From NCBI GenBank assembly GCA_002437115.1, contig DJOD01000023.1, positions 45,895 to 109,894 on the forward strand: a stretch of 64,000 nt of DNA. The letters are read 5' to 3'. Shown here piece by piece: positions 1 through 9,293 of the stretch (the stretch's first letter is position 1; each line of letters opens with the position of its first letter). The notes beneath the pieces were generated by a model that searched no databases, was not told the DNA's origin, and saw only the letters and a list, made by a program, of their open reading frames with translations. The translations under genes and the position numbers were made by a program. This stretch comes from Prevotella sp. UBA6447. GTDB lineage: Bacteria; Bacteroidota; Bacteroidia; Bacteroidales; Bacteroidaceae.

Positions 1-44
1 CGCCTGACCGCTTCCTTTTGGCGGCTTCTTGGGGTGGTGGCGCG

Positions 45-386
45 TCAAGTGGAGGTGTCAAACAGAGTGGGGCCATCCTGGGTTGTTGACTTTTTGGTGG
101 CAGAATCGGTATGGTGCGTCTCTTCCTCGACGAACGATAGCCGTATGGTGCGCGCTCGCTTGCTTTTGGGGTTCAAGCGATAGTTGCCCCATGAGGGATG
201 GTCAAGCAGGTCGTTGGGGTGACGGCTGTTTTGCTGTAGAAAGGCCAACACGCGCCGCTTCACCTCCTCCAGACTGGTTGTTTGGAACAGGGTGTTCTGC
301 GAGTTGAAGACATGAAGGATAATCTTGCGCACGCGTAAACCTTCAGGACCGGCCTCAGCCAGGATTTTCAGAATATCGTCTTGCAT
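45..386 (-). CDS. Small winged-helix-like hypothetical protein
   Basis: About 113 residues from the ATG at 386. No function recognised. The first ~75 residues look like a compact helical or winged-helix domain (MQDDILKILAEAGPEG, then a region with EEVKRRVLAFLQQ). The C-terminal tail is polar and low in complexity and ends in LFDTST. A longer start at 401 would lie inside the terminator hairpin at 394-423, so I prefer 386, which sits directly after the T-tract of that terminator. It lies downstream of the DUF2582 gene on the same strand. Small proteins of this kind are common in Bacteroidota; DNA binding is only a guess from the fold impression. Confidence 0.6.
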   Translation of the reverse strand: MQDDILKILAEAGPEGLRVRKIILHVFNSQNTLFQTTSLEEVKRRVLAFLQQNSRHPNDLLDHPSWGNYRLNPKSKRARTIRLSFVEEETHHTDSATKKSTTQDGPTLFDTST

Positions 387-387
387 G

Positions 388-423
388 AAAAAAAGCCGCA
401 ACTCATGTTTATGAACTGCGGCT
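388..423 (-). terminator. Intrinsic terminator after the DUF2582 gene
   Basis: On the minus strand a 13-pair stem (arms 394-406 and 411-423, two G-T wobbles, 4-base loop) is followed by six Ts (A-run at 388-393 on plus). It starts 19 bases after the stop of the upstream gene. The start codon of the next gene (386) follows the T-tract with one base between. Confidence 0.85.
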
Positions 424-442
424 CTCTTGTAGATTTATACTT

Positions 443-736
443 TTAGGCAAGAACAACCTTGCCCTCAGCACCTTTCACTTTACCTTCTTTTAGCAACCAG
501 CCGATACCCAGCAAGATCTCGGTCTCGGTCTTGCCTGTGGCCTTGGTAAGATCCTCTACGCTTTGGGCAACGCCAGCGGCAGCGAGCGCATTGTAAACAT
601 CACCTGCACGGAAACCGGCATTTTCTGCGTCCACGAACACTGTGGCTTTCTTGGCACATCTTCTTGTGACGGCCTTCTTTGTGGCGGTTGCCTTTGTGGC
701 GGCTGCCTTGTTTGTAGTAGTTTTCTTCTCTGTCAT
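443..736 (-). CDS. DUF2582 winged-helix protein with basic N-terminal tail
   Basis: 97 residues. Residues 1-32 are a Lys/Ala/Thr-rich histone-H1-like tail (repeats such as KAAATKATATKKAV). Residues ~33-97 match the DUF2582 winged-helix family: a helix with FRAGDVYNALAAAG, then KATGKTETEILLGIGWLLKEGKV and a short beta-wing. The tail plus wHTH suggests a small nucleoid-associated or regulatory DNA-binding protein; that is inference, as the family has no firm function. Single-gene unit with a -7-like element upstream (797-804) and a strong terminator downstream. Confidence 0.8.
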   Translation of the reverse strand: MTEKKTTTNKAAATKATATKKAVTRRCAKKATVFVDAENAGFRAGDVYNALAAAGVAQSVEDLTKATGKTETEILLGIGWLLKEGKVKGAEGKVVLA

Positions 737-796
737 GATTACGTAATAATTAATACTCCCAGTATAATAACTAACTGATTACTAACTTTCTTTTTG

Positions 797-804
797 CAAA
801 AGTA
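797..804 (-). promoter_or_regulatory. Bacteroidota -7 element, DUF2582 gene
   Basis: Reads TACTTTTG on the minus strand (consensus TAnnTTTG), about 60 bases upstream of the ATG at 736. No clean -33 TTTG at the expected spacing, so this is moderate evidence only. Confidence 0.45.
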
Positions 805-1204
805 ACATATTTTTTTTGAACAAGATGTGTGGTAAGTGCCTTATTTGTATGTGTTATGCCTTTTTTTGTGTGCCATGTATGTTTTTTTGACATATATCAA
901 GCCTTTGTCCCTAAAAAGAGAACATATACTTTGTCACATCGCACATTCAGAAACTCGCTTGTCCTATGGTCTCATGCCTGTTGTTAGGCTTGCTAACTTG
1001 CTGACGAATCGACAAACGAATATGCTTTCGGGTTGACTTCATCGCCTATTGATGCTCTCTTGTTGAAAATAATATCTGTACTTTTCAGAATAGTAGTTTG
1101 TTTTTTTGCCTCATTTAACCCGTTGACGTTCAAAAGGTTATAAGTCGTGTAGCTTTATGAGGCAATGGAATTCTGGCCATGTAGGCTCGGTCTGCAAATG
1201 AGGG
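805..1204. other. Intergenic stretch without a recognisable gene
   Basis: AT-rich. No tRNA-like sequence seen. It contains an inverted repeat: TTGCCTCAT at 1106-1114 and ATGAGGCAA at 1157-1165 (9 perfect pairs, 42-base loop) with a small nested AACC/GGTT pairing. This is 3' of the DedA-like gene on the minus strand but lacks a T-tract there. The short ORF at 836-1036 has no family resemblance and was not called. Confidence 0.5.
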
Positions 1205-1657
1205 CTAAAAGATGAGGTGCACGCCGTAGACTAACAGGATGTAGCGCAGGGCTTTACCAATGGTGATGCTGGTGAAGGTGATGGGAATGTTGGCGCGCAT
1301 AAGGCCTAACACGATGGTGATGGCAGATCCCAATATGGGAAGAAATGCGAAGAAAGCCATCCAGGCCCCGTGTCCGCCGAGAAACCGCTGCGCTTTGTCG
1401 AGGTCTTTTTTTTTCACATGCAGGTATTTTTCTATCCAGTCGAGCCGTCCCATGCGCCCTATGCCATAGTTGAACATGGATCCTGCCACGTTGCCAATGG
1501 TTCCGTAAATAACGAGGGGAAGTGGTTGTAGGCCAGCGGCAAGCAATGCCAACATCACGGCTTCGCTGCTGAAAGGGAAGAAGCTACCAGCCAAGAAGGC
1601 GGCTGCCAACATGCCCCAGTAGCCGTAATCGAGCAGTAGCTGGGTTAGGAAATCCAT
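1205..1657 (-). CDS. YqaA/DedA-family membrane protein
   Basis: 150 residues with about four hydrophobic segments. Matches the small YqaA-type branch of the SNARE-associated/DedA family: the N-terminal segment with FLAGSFFPFSSEAVMLALL, the re-entrant-like GNVAGSMFNYGIGRMGR, and the C-terminal PILGSAITIVLGLMR region. DedA proteins are linked to membrane homeostasis and lipid flipping; the role of this one is not shown. Its start overlaps the end of the upstream membrane gene by 13 bases, so the two are probably translationally coupled. Confidence 0.85.
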   Translation of the reverse strand: MDFLTQLLLDYGYWGMLAAAFLAGSFFPFSSEAVMLALLAAGLQPLPLVIYGTIGNVAGSMFNYGIGRMGRLDWIEKYLHVKKKDLDKAQRFLGGHGAWMAFFAFLPILGSAITIVLGLMRANIPITFTSITIGKALRYILLVYGVHLIF

Positions 1658-2598
1658 ACATTAAAAAAGGAAAGTCCCAAAGCGACCACGATAATGAAGA
1701 AGAACGTGATGTTCGAGAGTCGCGAATGGGTGAGTGACATGAAATGGCCTATGAGTGGCGACACGACCACAATTAGTAGAGACAGCAGTAGGTCGAAGTG
1801 CTGGGGCTGTAGGATAATCAACACCAGAAAACAAACTTCAAGCGATATAAACAACTCATAGAGCATGCGTGTGCGGATTTTGTCTTGATAGCTGTAGGCA
1901 AGGAAATGCACGCTTCCGACGGTTCCGACAAGCACCAAGAACACCAAGTTGAGCAGTCGGTGAAGGCCTACGTCTGAAAAGTCGAAAGGCATCTGCCACG
2001 AGGCCAACGCTAAGAAGTGGTCGGCAAGCATCTGTGTGTTGCCCGTGCAGAGACAATAGGCCCCAACGAACCAATAGGGCATGAGTATGCCCAGTATCGA
2101 AGCGCAATAGGTGCGTAAGCTTGATGCCAATATGTTGGTAGCCTGCAGAATCCAAAGGATGGGAAGCAAGCATAACATTTGCACATACACGATGCTTGCT
2201 ATGCCCAAAGCAGTGTAGGCATAGAACACCCAGCCCACGGCGTTCTTGTCTTGGTAAGCATGGAAAAAGAAATAGAGAAAGATGATGAAGGCCAGTTGCG
2301 CCACGCATACGTTGAGTGACGTGAAAAGGAACGGTGACATGAGCATGGCTACGCAGAAGGAGCACGACACCATGCGGCTGTAGATGCGGATGAGCGAATT
2401 GGTGTTGTTGAGGATCACCATCAATATGGTGGCTGCGCCCAGCAGGGGCAACTGTATCCATGACACTTGGGTGACGACGTGCAACAACACGAACATCAAA
2501 ATGCCATACGCGGCCGTCACGGATAAAGACCATCGTGACTGGGCTATTCTGTTTTGAGCACGTTTGATCATATCGCTTGCTTTGTGTAAGGAGCTCAT
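1645..2598 (-). CDS. Polytopic integral membrane protein, unknown function
   Basis: 317 residues with roughly eight to ten hydrophobic segments almost from end to end. No catalytic motif seen. It resembles the DUF6427-type membrane proteins found next to purine and cell-surface genes in Bacteroidota, but I am not certain of that family. An alternative start is the Met at 2571 (MIKRAQN). Downstream of purD on the same strand (119-base gap) and overlapping the DedA-like gene, so it probably belongs to a purD-membrane-dedA transcript. Confidence 0.65.
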   Translation of the reverse strand: MSSLHKASDMIKRAQNRIAQSRWSLSVTAAYGILMFVLLHVVTQVSWIQLPLLGAATILMVILNNTNSLIRIYSRMVSCSFCVAMLMSPFLFTSLNVCVAQLAFIIFLYFFFHAYQDKNAVGWVFYAYTALGIASIVYVQMLCLLPILWILQATNILASSLRTYCASILGILMPYWFVGAYCLCTGNTQMLADHFLALASWQMPFDFSDVGLHRLLNLVFLVLVGTVGSVHFLAYSYQDKIRTRMLYELFISLEVCFLVLIILQPQHFDLLLSLLIVVVSPLIGHFMSLTHSRLSNITFFFIIVVALGLSFFNVWIS

Positions 2599-2717
2599 GG
2601 GTCTCCGTTTTCACCTTGGTTTGGTGCGGTGGCAATCAGTGAGGGTAGCGTGCTTCGGCGCACACCGTCCTCACCGTCATGTCTATCCTGAAAGAAGAGT
2701 GTGGTATGGTGTCGCGT

Positions 2718-3986
2718 TCAGAGGTCTTGGCCTATGTCGCGACGGAAGTACATATCCTTGAATTTGATTTTTTGTGCTTCGGTGAAACTCTTGCGGAGGG
2801 CCTCCTCCTTGTCTTTGCCGTAGGAGGAAACAGCCAATACGCGGCCTCCGTCGGTTACAACTTGTCCGTCAGCCATCTTCGTACCAGCATGGAAAACAAT
2901 GCTGCCTTCCACCTTGTCGAGTCCGCTGATGGGATAGCCCTTCTTGTAGGATTGTGGGTAACCACCACTTACGAGCATCACGCAAACTGCCGCGCGGTCG
3001 TCAAACTCCACCTGACGCTTATCGAGGTCGCCTTGAGCCACTCCTTCCAGCAATTCCACCAAGTCGCTCTTGAGCCGTAGCATCACGGTCTCTGTCTCAG
3101 GGTCGCCCATGCGGCAGTTGTACTCGATGACCATGGGATTGCCTCCCACATTGATGAGCCCGAAGAATATGAAGCCTTTGTAGTTAATGCCGTCATCCGC
3201 AAGGCCTTCTACGGTGGGTCGGATAATTTGCTCCTCAACTTTCTCCATCCATTCCTTGTCAGCAAAAGGAACGGGTGACACACTGCCCATGCCACCAGTG
3301 TTGAGTCCCGTGTCGCGTTCGCCGATGCGCTTATAGTCTTTGGCCTCGGGCAAGATCTTGTAGTGCTTGCCGTCTGTGAGCACAAAAACTGAACATTCCA
3401 CACCGCTCAGGAACTCTTCGATGACCACCTTGGCCGATGCCTTGCCAAACATTCCGCCCAGCATGTCGCGCAATTCTTTCTCCGCTTCCTCAAGAGTAGG
3501 CACAATGAGCACACCCTTGCCTGCTGCCAGACCATCGGCCTTGAGCACGTAGGGAGCCTTTAATGTCTTTAGGAAGGCGACACCCTTCTCAATGGTCGTA
3601 CCGTCGAATGTTTCGTAGGCCGCCGTCGGAATGTGATGGCGTTTCATGAATCCCTTTGCGAAGTCCTTGCTTCCCTCGAGCTCTGCACCTTGCTTGCAGG
3701 GGCCGATGACAGGGATGGCAGCGGTTCGTGCATCCTGTCGGAAGGCATCGACGATGCCGTTCACCAAGGGTACCTCAGGCCCCACTACAACCATGTCAAT
3801 GCCCTTCGACACAACAAAATCCTTTTGCTTGTCAAACTCATTTACGCCTATGGCCACGTTTTCGCCCACAGACGTGGTACCGGCATTGCCAGGAGCAATA
3901 AACAGTTTGTCGCATTTCTCACTCTGGGCTATCTTCCATGCCATAGCATGTTCGCGCCCACCACTTCCTAAGAGCAAAATTTTCAT
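2718..3986 (-). CDS. purD: Phosphoribosylamine--glycine ligase
   Basis: 422 residues, the full family length. Catalyses ATP + 5-phosphoribosylamine + glycine to GAR, the second step of purine synthesis, in the cytoplasm. N-terminal motif LLGSGGREHAMAWK (residues 4-17), the VVVGPEVPLVNGIVD segment, ATP-grasp region with APYVLKADGLAAGKGV, and the metal-binding tail EYNCRMGDPETETVM are all present. Other purine genes are not adjacent, which is usual in this phylum. Confidence 0.98.
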   Translation of the reverse strand: MKILLLGSGGREHAMAWKIAQSEKCDKLFIAPGNAGTTSVGENVAIGVNEFDKQKDFVVSKGIDMVVVGPEVPLVNGIVDAFRQDARTAAIPVIGPCKQGAELEGSKDFAKGFMKRHHIPTAAYETFDGTTIEKGVAFLKTLKAPYVLKADGLAAGKGVLIVPTLEEAEKELRDMLGGMFGKASAKVVIEEFLSGVECSVFVLTDGKHYKILPEAKDYKRIGERDTGLNTGGMGSVSPVPFADKEWMEKVEEQIIRPTVEGLADDGINYKGFIFFGLINVGGNPMVIEYNCRMGDPETETVMLRLKSDLVELLEGVAQGDLDKRQVEFDDRAAVCVMLVSGGYPQSYKKGYPISGLDKVEGSIVFHAGTKMADGQVVTDGGRVLAVSSYGKDKEEALRKSFTEAQKIKFKDMYFRRDIGQDL

Positions 3987-4103
3987 GATATTACAGATGT
4001 TTTATGTTGGTTTGCAACGGGGTGTGCGGCTTGATGACAGTTGTGATTTCCTTGCTGTATTATGCGACCTTCAATCACTTGTCCGCTTGCTGACAGCCAA
4101 CCT

Positions 4104-5408
4104 TTAGTTTGATTCGAGATATCGTTTGATGAGGTTGATGATTTCCGTGCGCGTAGGTTCTGTGAACGAGTTGATGCGCGTGGCGTGGCTGCCGCCTGGC
4201 AACACGTAGACCTTGATGAGTTTTTTGTTCTTCAAGAACTTCAACCCAGCTACGCCCGATGCCCCCCAAGGGTCTATGCCCCCATAGATGTAGACCATCT
4301 TTTGATCGTTGTTCTTCAGCCATCTCAGCGTCTTGTTGTAGAGTGACTTGTCGAACTTGAGGTGCGCAAACTGCTCGGGCAACATCACGCGGTGCATGTA
4401 ATCCTTGGCTGTCTTGATGGACATCCATTTCTTGAAAGGCTTGATGTCGTATCCATAGTAGCCTAATTCGCGCGCGGCTTGCACATTGAACGACAAGTAT
4501 GGCGTTTGCGCGGAGAAGTAATTGGGGTCGGTGGTCTTGATGAAGTGGTCGAAAACTTCCTTGTCGGAGGCTGAAGCATCGGGAATCTGCGACATGGGCG
4601 TGCCCCACTGCCAGATGGCAAACGAGTATTCGAGTACGCAATAGTCGTATATGTCCTCCAAAGGCACGCGGAAGGTGTAGCTCTTGTCGGCGCAGAACTG
4701 CTTGAACATCGGCATGAGTCGAGCCTTCCTCTTTAGCACCTCCACTTGGAAATCTTTCACATGTTGGCGGTTTGCGGCAGTCGATACCTGGTGCTCAATG
4801 AATGGCTCATGGCGCCCGTCTTCGAGACTGCGGTTTAAGGGTGCCACGTATGGAACCGAAACGTCCACGTCGTTGGGAAAGAATACGCGGTAGAACATGC
4901 AGGTCTGGCCGCCCTTGCTGATGCCTGTTGACAACCACTTGCCCTTGTACATTTGCAGGAAGGTCTGGTTGACGTGATGCAAGTCGTAGAGTGAGTTCTC
5001 CACGGTCAGGTAGTCCCAGTTGCAGGGCGTGGGAGTGGACTTGTCGAAGTAGCGATACTCCACGAACACGAGATTGGCGTTGAGCAACTTGGAAAGCTCT
5101 TCCTGGTAACCTTCGCGCAAGGCGTAGTTGCAGTTGTAGCCTTCAGTGACAAGCACGGTAGGGCGGTCGTAGCCGACGTGGCATACGATGACTCGTTGCT
5201 TGAATGTGCCCGCCTGGTGACGGATGGGATCCACTTCCTGGCTGATGTTCAGCAGATACTTGTTGTCATAGGCAGTGCTCTTCAGCTCTTGCACGTCGCT
5301 CACTCCAGGCAGAGCCTGAAGCCTCGCCAGCACATCCTTGTCGGAGGCTTGTGCCAAGAGGGGCAACAGCAATGCTACAAGAAGCAATATGCGCTTAATT
5401 TGTTTCAT
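4104..5408 (-). CDS. Secreted S37-family tripeptidyl aminopeptidase
   Basis: 434 residues. Residues 1-21 form a signal peptide ending in LLAQA. The body matches peptidase family S37 (PS-10 type): nucleophile in GISKGGQ (Ser164), followed by a long helical lid, a probable Asp379 in YGGIDPWG and His408 in LPGGSHATR. Probably periplasmic or surface-exposed, releasing tripeptides from protein N-termini. It lies 87 bases downstream of DPP IV on the same strand; together the two would break down extracellular peptides in steps. The catalytic residues are read from motif spacing, not from an alignment. Confidence 0.85.
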   Translation of the reverse strand: MKQIKRILLLVALLLPLLAQASDKDVLARLQALPGVSDVQELKSTAYDNKYLLNISQEVDPIRHQAGTFKQRVIVCHVGYDRPTVLVTEGYNCNYALREGYQEELSKLLNANLVFVEYRYFDKSTPTPCNWDYLTVENSLYDLHHVNQTFLQMYKGKWLSTGISKGGQTCMFYRVFFPNDVDVSVPYVAPLNRSLEDGRHEPFIEHQVSTAANRQHVKDFQVEVLKRKARLMPMFKQFCADKSYTFRVPLEDIYDYCVLEYSFAIWQWGTPMSQIPDASASDKEVFDHFIKTTDPNYFSAQTPYLSFNVQAARELGYYGYDIKPFKKWMSIKTAKDYMHRVMLPEQFAHLKFDKSLYNKTLRWLKNNDQKMVYIYGGIDPWGASGVAGLKFLKNKKLIKVYVLPGGSHATRINSFTEPTRTEIINLIKRYLESN

Positions 5409-5495
5409 GATATCTGGTTCAAATGTTATGTTTGTACCCTTAAAATCTTGTCCTATACCCCGCTTTCGGATTGCCGGTTTCTCGGTTTGGCGGAA

Positions 5496-7691
5496 TTATT
5501 TCAAGAAATCATCGAAATACTGTGAGATGCGTTCATGCAAATGCGTAGACTGGTGCCCGCGCATGTTGTGCGGTTCTCCCGGGTAGACAAAGAAGTCGGG
5601 CTGTTTTCCGTCCTGTATGCATTGCTTGATGAACGACAGGGAGTGTTGCGGCAGGCAGACGGGATCATTGAGACCAATGATGATTTGTAGCTTGCCCTTG
5701 AGATTCTTGGCCTTGGGTATCAGGCTTGATGTCGCATAACCCTCGGGGTTTGTCTGGGGCGTGTCCATGTAACGCTCGCCGTACATCACCTCATACCACT
5801 TCCAGTCGATGACTGGACCGCCGGCTACGCCCACCTTAAACACCTCAGGGTGGGTGGTCATCAGGTTGATGGTCATGAAGCCGCCGAAGCTCCAGCCATG
5901 CACTCCAATGCGGCCTGCGTCCACGTATGGCAAGCTCTTGAGAAACTTCACGCCTTCCATCTGGTCTTTCACCTCATTGTCTCCCAGGTGACGGAACGTT
6001 ACCTGCTCAAAAGCCTTGCCACGATGCTCGCTGCCCCGGTTGTCGAGGATGAAGAGCAGGTAGCCTTTCTGAGCCATGTAGGTCTCCCAGGAACGCGATC
6101 CCCAGTGCCAAGATGCGTCCACGTTGTGCGCGTGGGGACCACCATATACATATATGATGGTGGGATACTTCTTGCTCGGGTCGAAGCCGATGGGCATCAC
6201 CATGCGGTAATAAAGGTCGGTGGTGCCGTCGGCAGCTTTCACCGTGCCACTCTTGTATTCGGGCACATTGTAGCCTTTCCATGGGTTGGCTGCGGTAAGG
6301 TAGCGTGCCTTTTTGCCGTTCTCCACGTTGACAATGGCGATGTTGCGCGGAACGTTCGGGGTCGAATACTTGTCCACCATAAACAAGCCCGACGGGCTCA
6401 GGGAGGCTGTGTGCCAACCTTCTCCGTTGTCGTCAATTAGTGTGCGCTTGCCGTTGTCTATGTTGACACTGTAGAGGTTGCGCTGAATCGGGTTACGTTC
6501 GTTGCTTGCAATGATGACGCTGTGGCGTTTCTCGTTGAATCCCACGACATCCATCACCACCCATTTGCCGCTGGTTATTTGTTTCAGTTGCTCACCCTTT
6601 GTGTTGAAAAGGTACAAGTGGTTGTAACCATCCTTTTGGCTCTGCATGACAAACTTGTCTTGGTCCCAGGGCAAGAATACAATGGGATGCTGTGGTTCCA
6701 CGTATTTCTCGTCGGTCTCATGGTAGATGGAGCCTTTCTTGTTGCCTGTCTCCGCGTCGTAAGCCACCAGCTGGCAGTCGTTCTGGTCGCGGTTGAGTTC
6801 AAACATGTAGATGGTCTTGTCGTCGGGTCCCCATGCCACGTTCGTGAAGTAGCGGTTTGTCGGGTCGCCAGCCTTGAGCCAGACGGTCTTGCCTGTCTTT
6901 ACGTTGTAGACACCGACTGTCACCTTATGGCTGGTTTCCCCGGCCATGGGGTACTTTTCGGGGGCCACCTTGGCTATGCGTGAGCCGCTGGTTGGAACCC
7001 ATGATGGGTCTGGAATGTCAATGAGGGGAAAGTCAGTCACCATACTCTGGTCCATTCGGTAGAAAGCCAGCATGTTTCCCTTGTTGCTCCAGAACAAGCC
7101 ACCGTTGATGCCGAACTCATCGCGGTGCACGCTTTGTCCGTACACGATGTTGCGACAGCCATCTGTAGTCAGTTGGCGTGTTTGGCCATCGGCGGTCTGA
7201 ACATAAAGCTGGTCGCCATTCACATAGGCCGTGTTGCGACTGCTGTAGTGGAAATCCCAGGCCTGCGCTGTCGCACGGTTGTCGTTTTCTATGGTCCATA
7301 CAACCTTGCCCGTTTTCCAGTTGAGCAGCTGCGTGTGCTTGCTGTCGGAGAGCAATACAAGCGTTTTCTTGCTCTCTGGAAACGACACGTTGAATAGACT
7401 GTGTATGTTAAGTCCGCTCTTCGCCTTGATGTCTTGGAGGGTGAAGAGCAAGGTCTCTTTGCCTGTGTTCTTGTTGACGAGCTTGCAATCTTCTGCATCT
7501 GTGCGCACCAGTTCGTCGCCCCACCATGTTGTCCAGCGGTTCTCTGCTATCATGTTGTGATAGTTGTTGCCGCCGAAGTTCAAGTCTTCGAGTGTGAACT
7601 GTTTAAGTGCTTGTGCTTGTGAGCAGTCTGCTCCTTGCGTGCATAATGCCGTCACCATGCCCAGCATCACCATGAACTTGTTAATCTTCAT
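5496..7691 (-). CDS. Dipeptidyl peptidase IV (S9 prolyl oligopeptidase family)
   Basis: 731 residues from the ATG at 7691. The reading frame stays open further upstream, but that part lies in the rlmL-like gene and has no signal peptide, whereas MKINKFMVMLGMVTALCTQG at 7691 does. An N-terminal beta-propeller (~60-460) is followed by an alpha/beta-hydrolase with GWSFGG (Ser601), GLNDPV (Asp676) and GEPHNM (His708). Removes X-Pro dipeptides from peptide N-termini in the periplasm or at the surface. The start codon lies 11 bases inside the 3' end of the methyltransferase gene, so expression is probably coupled to it. Confidence 0.95.
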   Translation of the reverse strand: MKINKFMVMLGMVTALCTQGADCSQAQALKQFTLEDLNFGGNNYHNMIAENRWTTWWGDELVRTDAEDCKLVNKNTGKETLLFTLQDIKAKSGLNIHSLFNVSFPESKKTLVLLSDSKHTQLLNWKTGKVVWTIENDNRATAQAWDFHYSSRNTAYVNGDQLYVQTADGQTRQLTTDGCRNIVYGQSVHRDEFGINGGLFWSNKGNMLAFYRMDQSMVTDFPLIDIPDPSWVPTSGSRIAKVAPEKYPMAGETSHKVTVGVYNVKTGKTVWLKAGDPTNRYFTNVAWGPDDKTIYMFELNRDQNDCQLVAYDAETGNKKGSIYHETDEKYVEPQHPIVFLPWDQDKFVMQSQKDGYNHLYLFNTKGEQLKQITSGKWVVMDVVGFNEKRHSVIIASNERNPIQRNLYSVNIDNGKRTLIDDNGEGWHTASLSPSGLFMVDKYSTPNVPRNIAIVNVENGKKARYLTAANPWKGYNVPEYKSGTVKAADGTTDLYYRMVMPIGFDPSKKYPTIIYVYGGPHAHNVDASWHWGSRSWETYMAQKGYLLFILDNRGSEHRGKAFEQVTFRHLGDNEVKDQMEGVKFLKSLPYVDAGRIGVHGWSFGGFMTINLMTTHPEVFKVGVAGGPVIDWKWYEVMYGERYMDTPQTNPEGYATSSLIPKAKNLKGKLQIIIGLNDPVCLPQHSLSFIKQCIQDGKQPDFFVYPGEPHNMRGHQSTHLHERISQYFDDFLK

Positions 7692-9201
7692 GACCCTTTT
7701 TGTTGCTAAATTTCTTATTGCCACCGAAGCGCTTGTCGCCTCCACGACCTTTTCCAAAAGAGCTGCCTCCTTTTCCGAAACGTCCGCTTTCATGTTTTGC
7801 GCCCCGATCACCAAACGACTTACGTTCGCGGTCCTTGCGATCTTCATCTCCGAAACGCTTGGGGCGACGATCATTGCGCTTCCTTTCTTCGTTTTTCAGG
7901 AAATGGTCGTCGAAGGTGTGGAAATGGAACGTGCGTATGTCACCTTCCTCGTTAGCCTCTTCTTCGTCAAGTCGTTGCTTAAACTCACGGTTTTTCTTGA
8001 AGCGGTGCTTTTGGGCCATCTCGCGCTTTTCCTCGTCTGTCTTGACGATGCCACCATCTGAGCGGAAATCTTTCATCTTCCCGTCGAACATGATATACTT
8101 CCTAAACTCACACTCAAGGCTTCCATTGTAGAGGGGAATCTTGATGCTGGGCTTCAGGCCAATCTGGTCGAAACATTCCTCACGATAACTCAGCACCCAA
8201 GCCTCGTTTCCGGCAAATTCCTTCTTCAGTTTTTCACCAATCATCTTGTATGTTCCCAGAAGGTTGGGCGTAGAGATACGTTCGCCATAAGGAGGGTTTG
8301 TAATCATGATGCTCTTCTCGCTGGGCTTTGTGAAGTCCTTGAAGTCTTGCTGTTTCACGGTGATAACCTTCGACAGGCCAGCTGCCTTGACATTCAAGAT
8401 GGCCGTGTTCACGGCTTTCATGTCTACGTCGTATCCATAGATGTGGTGCGTGAACTCGCGCTCCTCCGAGTCGTCGTTGTAGATGGCATCAAAGAGATCG
8501 GCATCGAAGTCGGGCCATTTCTCAAATGCATATTCCTTGCGGAACACGCCAGGCGATATGTTTTGCGCAATCAGGGCGGCCTCGATGACGAGCGTTCCAG
8601 ATCCACACATGGGGTCGATAAAGTCGGTGTCGCCTTTCCATCCGGTCATGAGAATCATGCCGGCGGCCAACACCTCGTTGAGCGGAGCTTCCACCGTCTC
8701 CTGTCTGTAACCTCTGCGGTGAAGACTCTCGCCGCTGGAATCGAGGCACATGGTGGCGTTGTCCTCGGCGATGTGTATGTGGAGCCGTATGTCCGGATTG
8801 CTGATGGAAATGTTGGGGCGATCGCCTGTGGTCTCCCTGAACTGGTCGACGATGGCATCTTTCACCTTATATGAAACAAACTTTGAATTGCGGAACTCAT
8901 CCGAATAGACAACCGAGTCGACCACAAATGTTTTCCCCTTAGCGATGTATTGACTCCAATCGATTTTCTTTACCTCGTTATATACGTCTTCAGCCGATCT
9001 CGCCTTGAAGTGCTTGATAGGTTTCAAAATACGGATTGCGGTGTGCAACTGGAAGTTAGCACGATACATCATCTCTTTGTCGCCGGTGAACGACACCATG
9101 CGTCGGCCTATCTGCACATTATTTGCGCCCAGTTTGGTCAGCTCCTGTGCCAGAACAGGCTCTAAGCCCATGAATGTCTTGGCGATGAGTTCAAATTCCA
9201 T
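7681..9201 (-). CDS. THUMP-domain rRNA (guanine-N2)-methyltransferase, RlmL-like
   Basis: 506 residues. An N-terminal ferredoxin-like/THUMP region (~1-160) precedes a class I SAM methyltransferase with DPMCGSGTLVIEAALIA (SAM site) and the NPPYGER catalytic motif (N6/N2-methyltransferase type). The last ~110 residues are a strongly charged K/R/E- and G-rich tail (RFGKGGSSFGKGRGGDKRFG) that looks disordered and RNA-binding. Family role: methylation of guanine in 23S rRNA, here the RlmL half only, without the RlmK half found in enterobacteria. The stop codon overlaps the DPP IV start. Confidence 0.9.
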   Translation of the reverse strand: MEFELIAKTFMGLEPVLAQELTKLGANNVQIGRRMVSFTGDKEMMYRANFQLHTAIRILKPIKHFKARSAEDVYNEVKKIDWSQYIAKGKTFVVDSVVYSDEFRNSKFVSYKVKDAIVDQFRETTGDRPNISISNPDIRLHIHIAEDNATMCLDSSGESLHRRGYRQETVEAPLNEVLAAGMILMTGWKGDTDFIDPMCGSGTLVIEAALIAQNISPGVFRKEYAFEKWPDFDADLFDAIYNDDSEEREFTHHIYGYDVDMKAVNTAILNVKAAGLSKVITVKQQDFKDFTKPSEKSIMITNPPYGERISTPNLLGTYKMIGEKLKKEFAGNEAWVLSYREECFDQIGLKPSIKIPLYNGSLECEFRKYIMFDGKMKDFRSDGGIVKTDEEKREMAQKHRFKKNREFKQRLDEEEANEEGDIRTFHFHTFDDHFLKNEERKRNDRRPKRFGDEDRKDRERKSFGDRGAKHESGRFGKGGSSFGKGRGGDKRFGGNKKFSNKKGHED

Positions 9202-9293
9202 TGTTTTATGTTTGTTATGATATTTTTGTCTTGTTGTTGTTTCTTGTTTCTGGGGTCAGCCCTCTTCTATGGCCTTGGCCTCCCGTTACTGGG

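Noticed and set aside
836..1036. 66-codon plus-strand ORF in the 737-1204 gap
   Set aside because: No promoter, no family resemblance and no support from context; AT-rich open frames of this size arise by chance.
7692..7874. 61-codon N-terminal extension of DPP IV
   Set aside because: It lies within the rlmL-like gene in another frame; the signal peptide begins at the ATG at 7691.
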